A stretch of 5,939 bases of DNA from Holosporales bacterium (GCA_031260085.1 JAIRKP010000077.1:1-5939), one strand, 5' to 3'. Positions 1-5,638 are shown, numbered from the stretch's first letter. The notes: generated from the letters alone by a model not told the origin. Program-made: numbers and translations.

Positions 1-126
1 ATTATAGAATTAATAGAGAAAGAATTGAGAAATAAAATGAAAAATTTAAAAAATAACAGAGAAATACAAAACGTTAACATAAACAATTCGACAGATATGA
101 TTGAAGATATTGTTAAAAATACATAA
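1..126 (+). CDS. 3' end of an unidentified protein gene (partial, 41 codons)
   Basis: Frame 1 is open from the first base of the window to a TAA at 124-126, giving 41 residues that end in DIVKNT. The start lies upstream of the window. The peptide is rich in Lys, Asn, Glu and Ile, with a charged, probably helical first half (ELIEKELRNKMKNLK) and an Asn-rich, probably disordered tail, as is common at C-termini in AT-rich endosymbiont genomes. I do not recognise the family and no catalytic motif is visible. The coding claim rests on an open frame running off the edge and on a plausible amino acid mix; in sequence this A-rich, 41 stop-free codons is only moderate evidence. No clear intrinsic terminator follows, only a 13-nt palindrome (GTTAAT-G-ATTAAC, 156-168). 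Confidence 0.55.
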   Translation: MIELIEKELRNKMKNLKNNREIQNVNINNSTDMIEDIVKNT

Positions 127-387
127 ATAATAATGCCGTAGCGTAAAAAAACCATGTTAATGATTAACTTAATTGATTATCCTGCGTGGTCGCCATAACA
201 GCAGCTGCTTTTATGGCAAAATCTAAGAGACCTAATATCGAACCGGCAACTATAGAGCAAGGAGTATCAGGGGTTCCGAAAAGCGAAGCTTTTCGTACAA
301 AAAAGATATCTGTTATAACCAGTCATAATCTGCTTCTATGCTCCTATGTCTTATTGCTATGCCATGTTGAAGTAAACAGATGAGCTG
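127..387. other. Non-coding stretch with a GC-richer island, possible gene remnant
   Basis: No supported gene lies here. Positions 181-300 contain 56 G/C in 120 bases, clearly richer than the neighbouring genes (20 of 60 in a sample at 2041-2100). The island is open on both strands. On + a GTG-started frame (186-383) has no Shine-Dalgarno sequence. On - a 52-codon stop-free stretch (322 down to 167) has no good start but reads like a membrane-protein fragment (IVAGSILGLLDFAIKAAAVMA). A hairpin (CGAAAAG 277-283, loop CGAAG, CTTTTCG 289-295) sits inside. This looks like a decayed gene or an old repeat rather than a working gene. I cannot name a source family. Confidence 0.35.
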
Positions 388-506
388 CATAGTCTGTCAA
401 GGAGGAGAACGAAGTGATCCTTGACAGACTATGGGCGAGAGTATGGTATAATCATTATACCATACTCTCGCCCCGTGTTCCTGAAAAGCTTTGTCTTTTC
501 AGGCAC
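388..506. repeat. Structured repeat, copy 1: three consecutive hairpins
   Basis: Hairpin one pairs 388-403 with 418-433 (16 bp, including AGTCTGTCAAGGA with TCCTTGACAGACT) around a 14-nt loop. Hairpin two is a near-perfect palindrome, 433-452 with 454-473, one base apart. Hairpin three pairs CCTGAAAAG (480-488) with CTTTTCAGG (495-503), extended by GTG 475-477 with CAC 504-506 past a TT bulge. Positions 392-432 are identical to 2687-2727. The repeat lies beyond the 3' end of the - strand tssE-like gene, where it could act as an end-of-transcript structure, although no U-tract follows on either strand. The loop (GGAGAACGAAGTGA) resembles, from memory only, the GAGGAGCGAAGCG-type loop of palindromic repeats in Rickettsiales and other bacteria. 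Confidence 0.85.
421..452 (+). promoter_or_regulatory. Consensus-like promoter elements inside repeat copy 1
   Basis: TTGACA at 421-426 matches the sigma-70 -35 consensus exactly, and TGGTATAAT at 444-452 is an exact extended -10 (TGnTATAAT). The spacer is 20 bp, longer than the usual 16-18, which weakens the case, although an extended -10 can tolerate it. Because the -10 sits in a palindrome, TGGTATAAT also occurs on the - strand (462-454), but without a -35. The + strand promoter would fire into the 3' end of the oppositely oriented tssE-like gene, giving antisense RNA. Copy 2 has the same elements at the same spacing. Confidence 0.35.
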
Positions 507-576
507 TCTATATAAATCTATTTGAATAATGCTCAAAAGACTTTGTCTAATATACTCTAAAGAGCTTATCTCTCTT

Positions 577-963
577 TTATCTTATTATTGAGAATTTCTT
601 TTCAAATTTGTTATCTTTAAGGCTGATCAGCATATCGAAAAGTATTGCTTGGTTTTCATTGTTGACTTTTACATCGACTATTTCTATATTCGTTATTCTG
701 GGTTCACTTGCTAAGATTGCTTTTTGACAATGTAGCTTGAAGTTCTCGAGCGACTCCGATGATATGTCTATAGACTGCAAATCTCGGATTCCGTATGCAA
801 AAGGATTATCCAATAAGCCTCTCTCATATCTTAATTTTAATCTAGTTGAGATTATATTATCTATTTCGTCGAGAATAGAGCTTAGGAATTCCTGATCTGA
901 ATCGAAAAGTACGGATTTACTATTGAATTTTTCAAAAAGTGGCTTATCTTTATTATTCATCAT
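577..963 (-). CDS. tssE: TssE/gp25-like baseplate protein (type VI secretion or phage-type)
   Basis: The 128-residue protein fits the GPW/gp25 (TssE) family, a wedge component of contractile-injection baseplates acting in the cytoplasm at the inner face of the membrane. The visible pattern is an N-terminal helix (FLSSILDEIDNIISTR, about 26-41), the motif FAYGIRDL (55-62, compare YGLPDL in TssE), a second helix (70-85) ending in SEPRI (86-90, compare YEPRL), then a beta-rich end (91-128). The size is near the shorter TssE proteins. Compared with the usual NTRRG, the STR motif is followed by a longer link to the YG motif. The gene starts inside dsbB (11-bp overlap) at ATGATG (963 or 960), with no clear Shine-Dalgarno sequence, so translational coupling is likely. 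A phage or phage-tail-like origin cannot be excluded, and no other secretion gene is in view. Confidence 0.65.
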   Translation of the reverse strand: MMNNKDKPLFEKFNSKSVLFDSDQEFLSSILDEIDNIISTRLKLRYERGLLDNPFAYGIRDLQSIDISSESLENFKLHCQKAILASEPRITNIEIVDVKVNNENQAILFDMLISLKDNKFEKKFSIIR

Positions 964-1435
964 GTTGTTTTATGTAACAATTTAAAATATTACTTGTGCT
1001 TGATAACCAAAACAATCCAGCTATTAATAGAAAGTTCCAAACAGTCGAGGAAACTCCGAAAATTCTTAAATTAACTTGATCACAATAAACAACATCAAAT
1101 TGTGTTGTTTGCGGGATATCATTTAGAGATGGAAGCTTAGCAACACAGCTTTCTGGGCCCATCCACCAATGATTTTCTACTCCAAGATGATAAAAACTAA
1201 ATATTAGCAAAATTAATATAACATAAAATAGAATCCATCTAATTATTGCGATATTATATATAAATAAAATGCAAGATAATAGTGCGATTGTAATATATGA
1301 AACTCTTGTCATTAAACATAATTGGCAAGGCTGTTTATTAAGAAATTTTTCTGCAAAAACAGATACAGAAATTGCGATAAGTGAGGTGATAAAAATAACA
1401 ATATTCGTTCGCTTTATTTGAAAAAATTTCAACAT
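953..1435 (-). CDS. dsbB: Disulfide bond formation protein DsbB (quinone-linked DsbA oxidase)
   Basis: DsbB is an inner-membrane protein that reoxidises periplasmic DsbA and passes the electrons to quinone. The 160-residue product shows four hydrophobic segments (about 10-28, 45-61, 66-84, 131-148). It has the first redox pair C37-Q-L-C40 in the first periplasmic loop, Arg44 at the position of the quinone-binding Arg48 of E. coli DsbB, and the signature YHLGVENHWWMGPESC. The second redox pair is C97 and C118 (VYCDQ) in the second loop, and a conserved WN lies near 133-134. Length is close to the usual 160-180. The ATG at 1433-1435 is the only nearby ATG, with an in-frame TAG 9 bases upstream; no Shine-Dalgarno sequence is seen. 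The last 11 bases overlap the tssE-like gene. The DsbA partner is not in the window. Confidence 0.94.
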   Translation of the reverse strand: MLKFFQIKRTNIVIFITSLIAISVSVFAEKFLNKQPCQLCLMTRVSYITIALLSCILFIYNIAIIRWILFYVILILLIFSFYHLGVENHWWMGPESCVAKLPSLNDIPQTTQFDVVYCDQVNLRIFGVSSTVWNFLLIAGLFWLSSTSNILNCYIKQHDE

Positions 1436-1473
1436 TGTCAGCAGCTATTATCGCATACATACTGGACAATGTT
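1431..1473. repeat. Inverted repeat around the dsbB start codon
   Basis: AACATTGTC (1431-1439) and GACAATGTT (1465-1473) are a perfect 9-bp inverted repeat separated by 25 bases. The inner arm contains the dsbB start codon (CAT at 1433-1435 on +). In the dsbB mRNA the leader could pair with the first codons and hide the start, or the repeat could be an operator site in DNA. Both roles are inference. Confidence 0.45.
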
Positions 1474-1798
1474 ACTATGATAAGCGAAAAAGGTAAACCG
1501 AAAACTTACATAATTTTCTGCAGCGGCATACATCAGTATTAAGAGTTCATACTATAATTAGTCGCCAATACTAAAGAGTTTTACTCAAATGGTATATATA
1601 AATCATAAATAAGCATCAGACAATTGTGGTTATTTTACCTCACTTCTAACATAATCACCCTATGCTCTATATAAACCGGAAAGGAGTCTATTTGTTAGCA
1701 AAATTTATCCTGATATAATATAAAAACCTGTTTGTGCCGAGAAAGCACTCACTTTTCATGCACGACTTAATTAATAATTTCTTCAATTAGGTGAGATA
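1436..1798. other. Divergent intergenic region between dsbB and the methyltransferase-like gene
   Basis: This 363-bp region lies between two divergently oriented genes. It holds the inverted repeat at the dsbB start, a + strand promoter near 1692-1719 and an AGGTGAG sequence (1789-1795) before the + strand gene. No tRNA, no gene remnant with a recognisable product and none of the hairpin repeats seen elsewhere in the window are visible. A convincing - strand promoter for dsbB was not found; candidates such as GATAAT just upstream of dsbB lack a -35. Confidence 0.6.
1692..1719 (+). promoter_or_regulatory. Probable promoter of the Pcm-like gene
   Basis: An exact extended -10, TGATATAAT (1711-1719), is preceded at 16 bp by TTGTTA (1692-1697), which matches four of six -35 positions. 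Transcription would begin near 1726 and give a leader of about 73 nt before the ATG at 1799. It is the best + strand promoter match in this intergenic region. Confidence 0.55.
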
Positions 1799-2467
1799 AT
1801 GCAAAGTGTCGATTGGAAATGCCAAAACAAATTAGAAAAAGAGAATATGCTTTTGCTTCAATTAGAGCTACAAGGAATAACCAAAAAGGTAATTTTAGAA
1901 GCATTTTCAAGCATTGATAGAAAAGACTTTGTCCCACAACAATTTCGCCGCATGGCTTATCAAGATATGGAAACTCAAATAATAGGAACTGATAGAATAT
2001 TGCTGAGACCATATATACTTGCTAAGATTGCTACATACGCTAATCAAAAGCAACTTAAAACAGCTTTAATTCTCGGAGATATAACGGGATATACCTCTTC
2101 TGTCTTTTCGTATATATTTGAATCTATAGTAGTTGGCTTTATAACAAACTCAGAATCAGAAGCTTTTCCTGAAAATATAGATAAAGTGCAAGATATAAAA
2201 CTAATTGACGAATTACTGTTGGAAAAATCGCATTGGTTTGATTTTATTTTTTTTGATTCTGGTTATTATAAACTCGACACAATAAAAAAAGCACTAACTT
2301 TACTCTCTTCCTCGGGCGAAGTTATGTTCTTTATGAAAAATGCTTCCTGCGACTTTTCTCTTTCAAAATTTAAGCTTTCGAAAGTAAATATTAATAGCAT
2401 GACAAATTTTGAAACAAAGACTATTCTTACGGAAAATATTTATATATCAGAGGACTTTATTTACTAA
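1799..2467 (+). CDS. Divergent protein-L-isoaspartate O-methyltransferase (Pcm)-like protein
   Basis: The 222-residue product matches the alphaproteobacterial branch of the Pcm family: VDWKCQNKLEKENMLLLQLE (4-23) parallels the VDF..AR..MVDNQLR opening, followed by RKDFVP (41-46), MAYQD (52-56), RILLRP (66-71, where the branch has RYLLEP) and a motif I region ALILGDITGYTSSV (89-102). Canonical Pcm repairs isoaspartyl residues using S-adenosylmethionine. Here motif I is eroded (GxIxG instead of GxGxG, and no Asp before the first Gly), and the TISxP substrate motif of classical Pcm is missing, so methyltransferase activity is uncertain. The stretch FDFIFFDSGY (147-156) fits the later Rossmann strand. 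The start at 1799 is supported by the family N-terminus and by AGGTGAG 3 bases upstream, rather close. In many alphaproteobacteria a relative precedes tolC; here only repeats and alaS follow. Confidence 0.78.
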   Translation: MQSVDWKCQNKLEKENMLLLQLELQGITKKVILEAFSSIDRKDFVPQQFRRMAYQDMETQIIGTDRILLRPYILAKIATYANQKQLKTALILGDITGYTSSVFSYIFESIVVGFITNSESEAFPENIDKVQDIKLIDELLLEKSHWFDFIFFDSGYYKLDTIKKALTLLSSSGEVMFFMKNASCDFSLSKFKLSKVNINSMTNFETKTILTENIYISEDFIY

Positions 2468-2561
2468 ATTTGGGAGATCTATTTGCATACCCTCAAATCG
2501 TGCCGTTAATAGGTGTGCCCGAAAGTAGAATTATTTTCGGGCATCACAGGGGCGCTATTAT

Positions 2562-2630
2562 GCTAAATCTCTGATTTAGAGCAAAATCTTAGATTTTGCC
2601 CGTCATTTGGTAAATCGAAGATTTACCAAA
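2562..2630. repeat. Three tandem mini-hairpins with core AAATC-N3-GATTT
   Basis: CTAAATC 2563-2569 pairs with GATTTAG 2573-2579, GCAAAATC 2581-2588 with GATTTTGC 2592-2599, and TTTGGTAAATC 2606-2616 with GATTTACCAAA 2620-2630. Each has a 3-base loop and the same AAATC/GATTT heart, but different outer stems. The first two units recur at 5728-5765 and a shorter relative occurs at 5486-5498. Confidence 0.8.
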
Positions 2631-2686
2631 CGAAATGTTCACTCTTAATAGATTTCATATCGAATTTTAAAGTATTAGAACGTACC

Positions 2687-2767
2687 GTCTGTCAAGGAGG
2701 AGAACGAAGTGATCCTTGACAGACTATATGCGCGAGTATGGTATAATTTATGATACCATACTCGCGC
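2687..2767. repeat. Structured repeat, copy 2, upstream of alaS
   Basis: Positions 2687-2727 are identical to 392-432, forming the GTCTGTCAAGGA/TCCTTGACAGAC hairpin with a 14-nt loop. The second hairpin pairs 2730-2744 with 2753-2767 (15 bp, loop AATTTATG). Compared with copy 1, the second hairpin differs in a compensatory way: the pair A438-T468 of copy 1 is C2733-G2764 here. Confidence 0.85.
2716..2747 (+). promoter_or_regulatory. Consensus-like promoter elements inside repeat copy 2, facing alaS
   Basis: TTGACA (2716-2721) and TGGTATAAT (2739-2747) lie 20 bp apart, exactly as in copy 1. Transcription would start near 2754 and give an alaS leader of about 86-100 nt containing the 2776-2801 hairpin. 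The long spacer is the weak point. This would be an additional, repeat-borne promoter for alaS. Confidence 0.35.
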
Positions 2768-2813
2768 CCCGAGAGGGCAATACAAGCATTTGCTTTTTGC
2801 CATAAAGAAAAAG

Positions 2814-2822
2814 TGCTATAAT
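2814..2822 (+). promoter_or_regulatory. Extended -10 promoter of alaS
   Basis: TGCTATAAT is an exact TGnTATAAT extended -10. No good -35 sits at 16-18 bp; TTGCCA (2797-2802) is only 14 bp away and lies in the end of a repeat hairpin. The expected start near 2829 leaves about 11 nt before the ATG at 2840 and about 26 nt before the ATG at 2855. Confidence 0.55.
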
Positions 2823-2839
2823 TTTAGAGTTATTAATCA

Positions 2840-5437
2840 ATGATTGTAAAAGCCATGTCGTGTTCTTCATCGTATATAAGATCTGAATTTTTAAAATATT
2901 TTGTGAAAATTGGACACGAGGTAGTTAAATCAAGTTCTCTTGTTCCAGACAATGATCCGACACTAATGTTTACTAACTCTGGAATGGTTCAATTCAAGGA
3001 TGTTTTTACGGGTAAAAAAAATCTTCCTTATACAAAGGCGACAACAGCTCAAAAAAGCCTACGAGCTGGAGGCAAACATAATGATTTGGAAAATGTCGGC
3101 TATACAGTGAGACACCATACTTTTTTTGAGATGTTGGGTAATTTTTCTTTTGGTGATTATTTTAAAGAAGAAGCAATAAATTTTGCATGGGAGTTTGTTA
3201 CTAAGAAGCTGGAATTACCAAAAGATCGACTTCTTGTGACAGTTCATTCGAGCGATGACGAAGCTGCTGCGTTCTGGAGAAAAATCGCAGGGCTTGAGGA
3301 ATCGAAAATTATAAGAATACCAACAAGTGATAACTTCTGGACCATGGGAGATATCGGGCCTTGCGGGCCTTGTAGTGAAATTTTCTATGATCATGGAGAC
3401 AGTGTTCCAGGTGGGCCTCCGGGATCTTCCGATGAAAATGGCGATAGATTTATCGAAATTTGGAACTTAGTCTTTATGCAATTTGAAACTACACCGGATG
3501 GCTCAAGAACTAACCTTCCAAAGCCTTCAATAGATACTGGAATGGGATTAGAGCGCATAGCTGCAATTTTGCAGGGAGTTCATAATACTTATGATATAGA
3601 TCTGTTTCAGCATATAAAATCTGAAATAAAACATATATTAAATACAAATGATCGTAAATATACATCTCATTATAATGTAATAGCTGACCATATTAGGGCA
3701 ATTTCATTTATGATCGCGGATGGAATAATTCCATCAAACGAAGGAAGGGGATATGTCGTTAGAAGAATAATCAGAAGAGCTCTGCGGCATGGCTATATGA
3801 CGGGAATGAAAGAGCCGTTTTTATATAAGTTAACAGACTCTGTTAAGCAAGTTATGGGAGAGCATTATGCTGAACTTGTAAATTGCGAAAATATGATAAA
3901 ACAAATCTTAAAAAGCGAAGAAGATAATTTTATGAGAACCATAGATAAAGGAATGCATATTTTACGCTCTGAGTTAGATGCATTAGGTTCTGCTACTATT
4001 TTCCCAACTGATGTTGCTTATAAATTGTATGACACCTTTGGGTTTCCATTTGATCTTACTCAAGATATCTTGCGGAATGAAAATAAAAAAGTAGATGAAA
4101 TGGCATTTGAGAAAATTGTTTCAGAGCAAAAGGAATTATCTAAAAAAGCCTGGATTGGAACTGGGGATAATTTCACTGATAAGGTTTGGTATGAAATAAA
4201 AGAGAGCATAATGGAAGTGAAGTTTTTAAGAAATACAAATTCTCTCAAATCAGAAATACTATACATAGTGAAGGACTCTGAAATTGTTGATTCAATTTCT
4301 AAAGATGAAGAGATATTTATCGTTACAACGCAGACGCCATTTTACGCTGAATCCGGAGGACAAATTGGAGATAAAGGATATATAAAATCAGAATCTGGTA
4401 TAGCAAAAGTTTTGAATACAATAACGATAGCTGGAGTTATAACGCATAAATGTGTCGTTGAAGCTGGCGTAATAAAATCAAATTCAATTGCAGTTTTAGA
4501 AATAGATATTGCCAAAAGAAGAGCTTGCTCGAAAAACCACACAGCCACTCATGTTTTGCAAAAAGCTTTAAAAATAGTCTTAGGAGATCATGTTGCTCAA
4601 AAAGGCTCTTTGGTTACAGATGAAAAGCTACGATTTGATTTTGTCCATAATGGAGCAATTAGTTCTCAAGATGTTGAGAAGATTGAGAGGATAATTTTAG
4701 ATATGATCGATAGCGCTATGCAAGTATCAACTGAAATTATGAATATTGAAGACGCTAAGAAATCCGGAGCAGTGGCTTTATTTGGAGAAAGATATCCCAA
4801 CGTAGTTCGGGTTGTCACAATTGGGGATGATTTTTCAAAAGAATTCTGTGGAGGAGAACATGTTGCCAATACCAGCCAAATAGGATGTTTCAAACTTTTA
4901 TCAGTTTCTTCTATTGGTTCAGGAATAAAAAGAATAGAAGCGATAACCGGCCGTGCATTAAGAGAGTATTTTGAATCGGAAATTTTAGACAGAAATGAGA
5001 AAATCGCAAATCAAAATTCTATTATTAAAAATTTTGAAAAACAAATAGTCGATTTAAAAACAAACTCTGTTGTAAATGAAATTGTTATGTCAACAGAGAA
5101 TATAGCGTTTGTAACCCTCAAATATTCAAAATTAACTGATGTTAATCAAAAAATTATATTGGGCTTAATCGACAAAGAGAAAGATAAAAATAAATGTATA
5201 GTTATAGGCAACATAAGCTCTAAAAATGATGGGCTTTTTATTTGCATTTATGTTGGAGAGAACTTGCTGTCTAAAATGACGGCTCTTGATATCTTGCATC
5301 AACTAAAAGTATCGTTTAATTTAGATATAAAATTAAGAGGGAAAGAGGAGCTAGTCCAATGCGGCGGCCTAAAAGGCTCCGATTTTGAAGAGTATATTCA
5401 ATATATTAAAGAGGAAATAGGTAAGGCTGTAAAATGA
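2840..5437 (+). CDS. alaS: Alanyl-tRNA synthetase
   Basis: AlaRS charges tRNA-Ala with alanine in the cytoplasm and clears mischarged Ser/Gly. The 865-residue product has all domains. The class II core carries RHHTFFEMLGNFSFGDYF (91-108), GPCGPCSEI (173-181) and motif 3 TGMGLER (233-239), followed by a helical tRNA-recognition region (about 245-460). The editing domain has the zinc site HTATH (567-571) and CGGEH (670-674), and RIEAITG follows. A short coiled linker (about 715-745) leads to the C-terminal C-Ala domain. In C-Ala the usual glycine-rich GKGGGRPDMA stretch is reduced to LRGKEELVQCGG, a divergent end. E. coli AlaRS has 876 residues. The ATG at 2855 (MSCSSSYIRSEFL) aligns best with MSKSTAEIRQAFL of E. 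coli, so the first five residues may not be translated. Neither start has a strong Shine-Dalgarno sequence; TAGAG (2825-2829) is a weak one for 2840. Confidence 0.98.
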   Translation: MIVKAMSCSSSYIRSEFLKYFVKIGHEVVKSSSLVPDNDPTLMFTNSGMVQFKDVFTGKKNLPYTKATTAQKSLRAGGKHNDLENVGYTVRHHTFFEMLGNFSFGDYFKEEAINFAWEFVTKKLELPKDRLLVTVHSSDDEAAAFWRKIAGLEESKIIRIPTSDNFWTMGDIGPCGPCSEIFYDHGDSVPGGPPGSSDENGDRFIEIWNLVFMQFETTPDGSRTNLPKPSIDTGMGLERIAAILQGVHNTYDIDLFQHIKSEIKHILNTNDRKYTSHYNVIADHIRAISFMIADGIIPSNEGRGYVVRRIIRRALRHGYMTGMKEPFLYKLTDSVKQVMGEHYAELVNCENMIKQILKSEEDNFMRTIDKGMHILRSELDALGSATIFPTDVAYKLYDTFGFPFDLTQDILRNENKKVDEMAFEKIVSEQKELSKKAWIGTGDNFTDKVWYEIKESIMEVKFLRNTNSLKSEILYIVKDSEIVDSISKDEEIFIVTTQTPFYAESGGQIGDKGYIKSESGIAKVLNTITIAGVITHKCVVEAGVIKSNSIAVLEIDIAKRRACSKNHTATHVLQKALKIVLGDHVAQKGSLVTDEKLRFDFVHNGAISSQDVEKIERIILDMIDSAMQVSTEIMNIEDAKKSGAVALFGERYPNVVRVVTIGDDFSKEFCGGEHVANTSQIGCFKLLSVSSIGSGIKRIEAITGRALREYFESEILDRNEKIANQNSIIKNFEKQIVDLKTNSVVNEIVMSTENIAFVTLKYSKLTDVNQKIILGLIDKEKDKNKCIVIGNISSKNDGLFICIYVGENLLSKMTALDILHQLKVSFNLDIKLRGKEELVQCGGLKGSDFEEYIQYIKEEIGKAVK

Positions 5438-5550
5438 AAATGCGCCTGCCAAAGCCGATGCTTTTATCCGAAGTTTCTTTGGGCAAAATCTTTGATTTAT
5501 CATAAACTCCAATGTGGTATCTAAGCATATCCTTAATAATATGATTTTAC

Positions 5551-5613
5551 TTCCACCCCATTGGAAAGGGTTAAAGCCCTCGCCTTTGAGGGGAACACTT
5601 TAGTATAGTGGAA
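5551..5613. repeat. Cluster of adjoining and competing short hairpins
   Basis: TTCCA 5551-5555 pairs with TGGAA 5562-5566, AGGG 5567-5570 with CCCT 5577-5580, or instead CCCTC 5577-5581 with GAGGG 5588-5592, and CACT 5596-5599 with AGTG 5607-5610. An outer pairing of TTCCAC (5551-5556) with GTGGAA (5608-5613) would enclose the whole cluster. It does not fit a tRNA (no T-loop consensus, wrong spacing). It might be a small structured RNA or a decayed repeat. Confidence 0.4.
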
Positions 5614-5638
5614 TTGATGTAGCGATAAGATTATTCAA

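Larger units (their letters stand above)
2513..2801. repeat. Composite hairpin element between the Pcm-like gene and alaS
   Basis: An inverted pair GGGGCGC (2549-2555) and GCGCCCC (2764-2770) encloses a series of hairpins, and a further hairpin lies outside each end. The left one is TGCCCGAAA 2516-2524 with TTTCGGGCA 2535-2543, extended by GTG/CAC. The right one is GGCAA 2776-2780 with TTGCC 2797-2801, plus an inner AAGCA/TGCTT. The same plan, hairpin - GGnGGCGC - hairpins - GCGCCCC - hairpin, recurs at 5685-5827, which suggests one family of composite element. Whether it is mobile is unknown; no coding capacity or target-site duplication is visible. Confidence 0.6.
2468..2839. other. Intergenic region filled by hairpin repeats, leading into alaS
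   Basis: No gene is seen in these 372 bp. From left to right they hold a terminal-type hairpin (2516-2543), GGGGCGC (2549-2555), three short hairpins with a common core (2562-2630), an unstructured A/T-rich spacer (2631-2686), repeat copy 2 (2687-2767), GCGCCCC (2764-2770), another hairpin (2776-2801) and the alaS extended -10 promoter (2814-2822). No tRNA or typical T-box signature (such as a tRNA-binding bulge sequence) was found before alaS. Confidence 0.7.

Noticed and set aside
186..383. GTG-started + strand open frame of 65 codons
   Set aside because: It has no Shine-Dalgarno sequence, no recognisable family and an equally protein-like frame on the opposite strand, and its end lies next to the repeat. 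It is described as an island, not as a gene.
388..506. CRISPR array
   Set aside because: There are only two distant copies of the 41-nt sequence, with no regular spacing and no spacers.
414..515. 33-codon frame starting GTG after AAGGAGG in repeat copy 1
   Set aside because: The ribosome-site match is strong, but the corresponding frame in copy 2 (2709-2753) stops after 14 codons, part of the AAGGAGG is in the hairpin stem, and the repeat's promoter elements lie downstream of the start.
1692..1718. Eight-codon TTG-started frame after AAAGGAG (1680-1686)
   Set aside because: It is too short to assess, and it coincides with the -35 to -10 region of the better supported promoter.
1767..2012. 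81-codon - strand frame overlapping the Pcm-like gene
   Set aside because: It lies opposite a family-matching coding frame and shows no family features of its own.
2640..2839. T-box riboswitch or tRNA-like leader before alaS
   Set aside because: The leader hairpins belong to the dispersed repeat family, and no T-box consensus or terminator/antiterminator pair was seen.
4060..4893. Three - strand frames of 68-75 codons inside alaS
   Set aside because: They are antisense to a complete, strongly conserved alaS and have no independent support.
5549..5615. tRNA gene
   Set aside because: A partial clover-like folding is possible, but the T-arm consensus, anticodon arm spacing and acceptor length do not fit.
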